DNA of 12,666 nt, from NCBI GenBank assembly GCA_014904985.1, contig MU129301.1, positions 21,242 through 33,907 on the forward strand. Direction: 5' to 3'. Position numbers and translations under genes: made by a program. This document shows positions 8,113 through 12,666 of the stretch, piece by piece. The notes beneath the pieces were generated by a model that was given only the letters and a program-made list of their open reading frames with translations, was not told the origin of the DNA and did not search any database. This DNA is from Hydnum rufescens UP504. Lineage: Eukaryota; Basidiomycota; Agaricomycetes; Cantharellales; Hydnaceae. The stretch's first letter is position 1; each line of letters opens with the position of its first letter.

Positions 8113-8245
8113 GACTTCAGTTAGACGTTCAGGCTACACTTTGTGTTGTGGCTTTCCATCAGCTGGAGTCATGGTCTTTCTATGGTTTTTCACCCCTTGT
8201 TGTGGTCTCTAATGCGTCTCAACCAACTTTGAGGTAGATGTCGAC
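8113..8245 (+). repeat. Decayed unit of the 151-bp repeat
   Basis: ACTTCAG then TTAGACGTTCAGGCTACACT, TTGTGTTGTGGCTTTCCATC and a CTCAACCAACTTTGAG end follow the unit order with substitutions and a shorter middle. GTAGATGTCGACAAATGGCT after it looks like the start of one more unit that was lost. This marks the right edge of the array. Confidence 0.75.
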
Positions 8246-8463
8246 AAATGGCTTCTTTTAGTTACGCAGATATGCCGATAGTGAAGTGAGAATATTGTTG
8301 GTAACCAACACCAGTGGAAAATAGAGGGATCTTCGGATGCAAAAGTGTCAGACATTTGCACTCTGCTTCCTTGGTGATCCTTTGCTTGCTTTTGCACTTT
8401 GGAAGGAGTTATCCTCTGAAGTTGTAGGGGCCTGCTAAAGAGACACTCTCCTTGTACTCTTAG
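8246..8463. other. Stretch without a supported gene
   Basis: Short frames exist on both strands but none looks like protein. The end, CTTGTACTCTTAG (to 8463), resembles an intron acceptor for the coding-like text that follows. Confidence 0.4.
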
Positions 8464-8821
8464 GTCCATGATGAGCACCTCTTGCATGCCAAGGAACTCG
8501 CCTGCTCGTTCGCACAAGCCAACCTCATCTTTGAGGTCGAAAGGCCAAACTGTCGACACCGCCTACCATCTCCAATCAACCCTTGCCACTTTCGATCCCA
8601 TCATCGTCTTTGGCGAAGTTCCCAAGCTCTGTTTCACTGGAGGGAATCCCATGGCCTTTACTGTGGCAACTACATCAGCCCCTCGCACCACTCCCCCCCT
8701 GATGCTATCAAGAATCTCAAGATCCTCTGCAGCAGGCATGTGTTCGCACTACATTCGTCATTTTCTTGCGAAAATCAAAGGTGTCTGCTTTCTGCATGCC
8801 TATACTGTCTCTAGATATTAA
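8464..8821 (+). pseudogene. Coding-like fragment in two frames
   Basis: One frame reads HDEHLLHAKELACSFAQANLIFEVE from 8464. A second frame is more protein-like later (VDTAYHLQSTLATFDPIIVF, then GEVPKLCFTGGNP). Each frame is open for over 330 bp, so either one is the gene and the other its shadow, or a frameshift joins them near 8540. No family recognised. It is the first coding-like text of the long plus-strand region. Confidence 0.35.
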
Positions 8822-8852
8822 CACTACTTCGATCTCCAGCTGCTAAAGGCAG

Positions 8853-8990
8853 GACACCAGTGACGAGTGCCACTATGTCAGCATTCAGGAGTGGGTGTTG
8901 GAATACTCAAACACTCTGTGGGAGGACGAGTGTTCTCCATCGCTCCCTCAATACATCTGGTCTCACTTCAATGACTGCATTATCGCCTGA
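8853..8990 (+). pseudogene. Exon-like segment before duplicated block A
   Basis: A TAA closes this frame just upstream, and GCTAAAGGCAG ending at 8852 looks like a branch point and acceptor, so the segment may begin an exon. The text is acidic and rich in aromatics (QEWVLEYSNTLWEDEC, then PQYIWSHFNDCIIA) and ends at TGA 8988-8990. Its last 26 bp fall inside duplicated block A. No family recognised. Confidence 0.45.
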
Positions 8991-9501
8991 TCATCATGAG
9001 ATCAATTGGCTCGTATCGGTACCTGGGGATGCAGAGTTATGTCGAGATGTCATATGGCATCAGCAATCTCCCGAATGATCTCACATTGTTGTTACAAAAT
9101 GCACCTGCATGTCGGAATATTGGCAACTTGAGAGACTACACCCCCTTCCCCCTTCCTCACGTGGTGACCCTGTGGACCTCAAGTTCTACAATTTGCTATC
9201 GTTTTCTGGATTTCAATCAGTATCCCCCATTGGTCAACCCTAGGAAGATTTCCCCCTCAAGCCACGTATTCTAGATCGAGTTGAATACACAACATTGTGG
9301 CTTCTGGCATTGCTTGAATCAGAGTACAGTGTGGTTCGATGCATAAATTGAGTATGTTGTGTGTGCACATACGCAAACAGAATTGCAATCGGCCCTCCTT
9401 CCTTTCTGGGTTCCTTTGTTTGTGACAGGTGGGTCCCTATGATACGTTGATTCGTCCTGAGATTGCAAATTTGGCCAAGGCTCGGTGCTGTTGCTGTGAT
9501 G
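8965..9501 (+). repeat. Duplicated block A (near-identical to 12020-12547)
   Basis: The block matches 12020-12547 over its full length, with long exact runs such as the 50-odd bases around 9080-9135. Nearly all differences are one-base gains or losses (for example CCTGGGGATG against CCTGTGGGATG, GAGTTATG against GAGTATG, CTACAATTTG against CTACATTTG). I count about fourteen simple length differences, a few small clusters and only two isolated substitutions. Block B is one open frame while block A is broken many times. The flanking sequences on both sides differ between copies. Confidence 0.95.
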
Positions 9502-9510
9502 GTCGTAGGG

Positions 9511-9930
9511 TTTGATGTGGGTACCCATCAAACCCCTTTTCGGAAGCACAATCTACTCTTCTCTGGGCCCCCTGATCTGCGGCATGGCAAATCGATGCAT
9601 CGTGTTTTGCCTTTTACTGGATCTGTGGATAGAGCATGGATGGCCACAACTCCCAACTGGTCATACAATGACATGCTTTTTGTGCGACACATGTACAACT
9701 TCAATGCTCCACATCTCCCATATGTCCTCATAGGACAATTTCCCCTGACTTCTCCCATAGCCAGGGGCTCATACCCATTGGACTGGTTCATCCACAGGCA
9801 CTGGTTGAAGTCGTTTTGACGTCGTCTCCTTGATGCTCATAGGTGCTATCAAGAATGGCTGTCTGCTGCACATCACTTGCATTTGGATTGCCATGAGATC
9901 GAAAATTTCAGCCATCCCAGAGTCCAATGA
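9511..9930 (+). pseudogene. Coding-like segment after block A
   Basis: One frame runs FDVGTHQTPFRKHNLLFSG, through DRAWMATTPNWSYNDM and FIHRHWLKSF, to TGA at 9817-9819. It stays protein-like after that TGA (RRLLDAHRCYQEWLSAAHHL) until a second TGA at 9928. CGA to TGA at 9817 would restore one frame. His- and Trp-rich text here is loosely alignable with the start of the minus-strand module (FYLKESYLNPLADF). No family recognised. Confidence 0.5.
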
Positions 9931-9960
9931 CCTCATCCAAGTTGGTCTTGAGGGCAAGGT

Positions 9961-10544
9961 CCCGCAACATTTGGAACAATCCGCACCAGGGTCTCTATAA
10001 CACAACTTGCTGTTGCACTTGAGAACGATGAGGCACAACTCCGTGGCATTGCTCGTTATTTGATGCACCAGATTGTCGACCATGTGGCTATCGTCAATGG
10101 CCTAGAACGCCTCAATTTGGGGTTGACCATGCTCTGGTAGGGGCTTTTTTCTCAGTCACTGAGGATGATTTCCCCCTTGCCGAACTGGAGCGCCATGGCA
10201 TTCCTCTCCATGGTGTCTGTATCTTGGAAGCAAGGGAAATTTGCCCTCTTGATCCTTTGGCAATGGTCATGGAGCCTCAGTGCCAGATTGTTGCTGATGC
10301 TGTGGCCCATCACCCCCATGACCAAAGCCACGGGGAATTTATGGAGATTTGGAAGATGAGGCAGGCTGAGGAAGTCAAACACCCTTCTCGCTGGTCAGTC
10401 AAATATCCACTTGAACTGGCCAACAGGGACGGTCTTCTCTCGACTGTCTACAGTGCTCTATTTGGCTCCGGCCTTCGAGATGTAGATAGTGCCATGGCTG
10501 GGGCCTTGGCTGACGTCTTAGGTCCAGTGACCATTACTCTGTGA
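9961..10544 (+). pseudogene. Unknown-family protein module, plus-strand copy, frameshifted
   Basis: The frame from 9961 reads VSITQLAVALENDEAQLRG, then ARYLMHQIVDHVAIVNG, and stops at TAG 10138-10140. The frame from 10122 continues the sense with VDHALVGAFFSVTEDDF, then LERHGIPLHGV, to TGA 10542-10544. The switch sits at a four-G run near 10118-10121, where one more G would join them. The part at 10035-10226 matches the minus-strand module at about 2610-2390 in order and spacing (RG, LM, GVD..(L/I)(V/I)GA.F, LER.G(I/V)P). I do not recognise the family. About 20 residues near 9923-9960 (SNDLIQVGLEGKV) seem to belong to it in yet another frame. Confidence 0.55.
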
Positions 10545-10545
10545 T

Positions 10546-11322
10546 GTGATCCCACTACCTCCCATCTCCTCCACTTCTGTGGCCTCCACACCAGCCTCTC
10601 CCGCTGAAGCCAATGTCGCCACACCATCAAGGTCACTTGATGATTTCGATCGTGCAATGCTGGGGGTTGAGAGTGAGGAAGAACAGGAAGACAAGTTCCT
10701 TGACTTTGGCCTGGGCTTCATAGCTGGGAACATGGATGTCCACAGGATAGACAAAAAATGTGATTTAATTCAGAAGGCGAAGATGGATCCATGCTGGAAT
10801 GCAGTGATTAAGGATTTTCAAGTGATTGCCGAAGACCCAAAGGCGCCTTCAGCCAAGCAACGCATTCTTGACATTGTCAAGGCTGCCCAAGCAAAGTGAA
10901 AGCTGGATAGGTCAGCTTTTGAGGGGTATGTCATGCATCGTTGGAGCAATCAGCCAAGAAGGGGAGCAGCAAAACCTTACAACTTGGAGGGACATGGTTT
11001 CACCAAATCAGCAAGGGCAGAGTCATTGAGTATGGCTTTGCAGAGTCATGGATGGCCCCCCTATCAAGGTCATTCTCAATCTCCTTACCATGTTCCATCT
11101 CATCATTTCCCCTCTTGTTGTTGTTCTCGATCTCCTCGACATCACTCTCAGTCTGTTTGTCACTCTCGATCTCCTCGATGACACTCTCGATCTCCTCGAC
11201 GACGCTCTTGATCTCCTCAATGACGCTCTTGATCTCCTCGACGATGCTCTCGATCTCCTCATCGATCTCGATCTCGATCCTGGCAACATCGATGTGATGA
11301 TGATGGTTCTCGATGGGCCTAG
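10546..11322 (+). pseudogene. C-terminal coding stretch ending in an arginine-serine repeat
   Basis: One frame can be followed across the whole interval with TGA at 10897, 11179, 11209, 11221 and 11230, ending at TAG 11320. It opens with a Pro/Ser/Ala-rich part, then an acidic patch (ESEEEQEDKFLDFGLGF), then FQVIAEDPKAPSAKQRIL. After TGA 10897 it continues KLDRSAFEGYVMHRW and GHGFTKSARAESLSMAL. From about 11131 it becomes an R/S repeat (HSRSPRRRS and relatives). Every TGA stands where the repeat or context expects Arg, so CGA to TGA change explains them. It directly follows the unknown module, one frame over, and was probably the same gene. Confidence 0.5.
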
Positions 11323-12637
11323 ACCTGGTTGGCAGGCGAGTAATTCCAATCCACAACATCCAGATGGAAGGACCTGGGATTACCAGCAGCATAATCAGGA
11401 ACCATTGAAGCGGCCAAAAGCACCCTCATTCCCTGTGCAATCTGCGAGTTTGAAGGAACAACTGGCCCCATCAACCCCTTCTGGGCACATGGGTGTGGAT
11501 CAAGCTCCCTCAAAGTTGCCAACAGCCAACTGTCCTCCTCCCACATGCATGAGTTTGGATGAGTCAATACCTCAGGCCACTGTGCCCGACCCTCCTGGCC
11601 AGCACCCCAGGTCAATGCCAGACTCTTTCTCCATTCCTCTGGAGGTCGTGAACAATGTGAAAAGCAGTCAAGGCACAATGGAAATGGATTCTGCACCTCC
11701 CGAAGTCCCCCCTGGCTCGCTTGATCCAGTGGTTCCTGTGGGCCAGTGGTTCTGTATCGAGTTCACTGGTGTGACTGCAGAAGTGAACATGAAAGAAGTG
11801 TTCCAATCCCTGGTTGAAGATCGCTTGATAGGGATTCGAGTTCGGAAGGATAAATTTCTTCCAAATCCAATGAAGTCAGCCAGTCTGTCAGTCAAGACGA
11901 AGATGGCCAATCCCCCAGTCAAGGTGAAGAGGGTCCTGCTTGCCTTCAAGTCCCAGCAGAGACATGACATCATACTTGCTCATTTCCGTGATGTACCTGG
12001 GTTCAGCCCTTGGCAGTCTACTTCAATGACTGCATTATCGCCTGATCATCATGAGACAATTGGCTCGTATCGGTACCTGTGGGATGCAGAGTATGTCGAG
12101 ATGTCATATGTGCATCAGCAATCTCCCGATGATCTCACATTGTTGTTACAAAATGCACCTGCATGTCGGAATATTGGCAACTTGAGAGACCTACACCCCT
12201 TCCCTCCTCACGTTGGTGACCCTGTGGACCTCAAGTTCTACATTTGCTATCGTTTTCTGGATTTCAATCAGTATCCCCCATTGGTCAACCCTGAGAAGAT
12301 TTCCCCCTCAAGGCCACGTATTCTAGATCGAGTTGAATTCACAACATTGTGGCTTCTGGCATTGCTTGAATCAGAGTACAGTGTGGTTCGACATCAATTG
12401 AGTATTGTTGTGTGTGCACATACGCAACGAGAATCCAATCGGGCCCTCCTTCCTTTCTGGGTTCCTTTGTTTGTGACAGGTGGTCCCTATGATACGTTGA
12501 TTCGTGAGATTGCAATTTTGGCCAAGCTCGGTGCTGTTGCTGGTGATGTGGGTCTGTCAGGGTTTGTCCCTTACTCCGGTCCACTCCGGTCCACTCTGGT
12601 CCTTGTCCACCCACCTCCAGTCCAGTTCTCTGCTTAG
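11048..12637 (+). CDS. Longest open frame (529 codons); coding-like from about 11310
   Basis: The frame is open from ATG 11048 to TAG 12635-12637. The first 90 residues are an out-of-frame reading of the Arg-Ser repeat and are doubtful. From about residue 90 the text looks real: a Pro/Ser-rich linker (residues about 95-220), then a folded-looking part (GQWFCIEFTGVTAEVNMKEV, KVKRVLLAFKSQQRHDIIL), then duplicated block B (VGDPVDLKFYICYRFLDF, FTTLWLLALLESEY, LPFWVPLFVTGGPYDTLI). The last 25 residues after block B are low-complexity and probably not original. No family recognised. It likely entered this frame by a +1 shift near 11300 from the 10546 frame, or belongs to a second, partial copy of the same gene. 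Confidence 0.45.
   Translation: MDGPPIKVILNLLTMFHLIISPLVVVLDLLDITLSLFVTLDLLDDTLDLLDDALDLLNDALDLLDDALDLLIDLDLDPGNIDVMMMVLDGPRPGWQASNSNPQHPDGRTWDYQQHNQEPLKRPKAPSFPVQSASLKEQLAPSTPSGHMGVDQAPSKLPTANCPPPTCMSLDESIPQATVPDPPGQHPRSMPDSFSIPLEVVNNVKSSQGTMEMDSAPPEVPPGSLDPVVPVGQWFCIEFTGVTAEVNMKEVFQSLVEDRLIGIRVRKDKFLPNPMKSASLSVKTKMANPPVKVKRVLLAFKSQQRHDIILAHFRDVPGFSPWQSTSMTALSPDHHETIGSYRYLWDAEYVEMSYVHQQSPDDLTLLLQNAPACRNIGNLRDLHPFPPHVGDPVDLKFYICYRFLDFNQYPPLVNPEKISPSRPRILDRVEFTTLWLLALLESEYSVVRHQLSIVVCAHTQRESNRALLPFWVPLFVTGGPYDTLIREIAILAKLGAVAGDVGLSGFVPYSGPLRSTLVLVHPPPVQFSA
11131..11277. repeat. 21-bp minisatellite encoding RRRSRSP-type heptads
   Basis: The unit is close to CGACGACGCTCTCGATCTCCT, repeated with changes and a short TCTCGA run at the end. 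In the 10546 frame it encodes Arg-Ser heptads. In the 11048 frame it encodes LDDALDL-type heptads, and on the minus strand EEIESVI-type heptads. Unit differences sit mostly at CG dinucleotides, as CG to TG or CA. Confidence 0.85.
12020..12547 (+). repeat. Duplicated block B (open-frame copy)
   Basis: This is the partner of block A at 8965-9501, in the same orientation about 3 kb away. It keeps one open frame throughout, so it is probably the more accurate or less decayed copy. Upstream (AGCCCTTGGCAGTCT) and downstream sequences do not match those of block A. Confidence 0.95.
12570..12610. repeat. Short GGTCCACTCC-type tandem
   Basis: TCCGGTCCAC, TCCGGTCCAC, TCTGGTCCTT and a further GTCCAC follow each other at a period of 10 bp just after block B. 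It is small and imperfect. Confidence 0.6.
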
Positions 12638-12666
12638 TTCCTTCGCCCAAGTCCACTTTGCTTCTG

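Noticed and set aside
7320..8124. Several overlapping plus-strand open frames of 70-93 codons
   Set aside because: They follow the 151-bp repeat, share its period and lack start context or splice partners.
7446..8245. CRISPR array
   Set aside because: The whole 151-bp unit is repeated with no unique spacers, and the window is eukaryotic in character.
11048..11310. Leu/Asp heptad region and the opposite-strand Glu/Ile heptads as coiled coils
   Set aside because: Both are by-products of the 21-bp unit. The Arg-Ser frame is continuous with upstream coding-like text and its stops are explained by CGA to TGA change.
1..12666. Long terminal repeats, reverse transcriptase or viral genes
   Set aside because: No YXDD-type motif, primer-binding site or flanking long direct repeat was seen. 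The only long direct repeat (8965 and 12020) is internal coding-like sequence.

Overview
The window looks like repeat-rich accessory DNA from a filamentous fungus, most likely an Agaricomycete. The reasons are short introns of about 50-67 bp with GT..AG ends and CTAAC or CTGAT-type branch sites, a recognisable basidiomycete-style HNH protein, a Tourist-like MITE, minisatellites, and many coding stretches broken by stops and frameshifts. No organism name can be read from the sequence. No tRNA, rRNA, CRISPR array or bacterial operon was seen.

Layout. (1) 201-3729, minus strand: a broken, probably multi-exon gene. Reading from high to low coordinates it has an N-terminal segment with a 96-bp duplication, two segments of unknown function, an Ulp1/SENP-type (C48) cysteine peptidase domain with readable His and Cys motifs, and a proline-rich tail written by an 18-bp minisatellite (238-861). 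(2) 4030-5301, plus strand: an HNH-nuclease-domain gene that can be spliced into six exons but carries three in-frame TGA codons. It diverges from the first gene. (3) 5302-6316: noncoding, with a 199-bp Tourist-like MITE (5773-5971, TAA target duplication) and one copy of a dispersed hairpin repeat. (4) 6317-7362: the only clean gene, 329 aa with one 56-bp intron and no recognised family. (5) 7446-8245: a tandem array of a 151-bp unit that contains the same dispersed hairpin repeat. (6) 8464-12637, plus strand: long protein-like stretches in shifting frames. One part (about 10035-10226) is homologous by eye to the minus-strand module at about 2390-2610. Another part (8965-9501) is a near-identical copy of 12020-12547. 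An arginine-serine heptad repeat lies at 11131-11277.

The main picture is two relatives of one unfamiliar protein family on opposite strands, one of them just upstream of an Ulp1-like domain. This is typical of eukaryotic transposon cargo, but no transposase motif was recognised and no outer boundaries were found. Two decay signatures coexist. One is TGA or CAA where CGA is expected, which fits CpG deamination. The other is one-base length differences, which may be real decay or sequence/assembly error. All homology statements come from reading the sequence, not from database searches.
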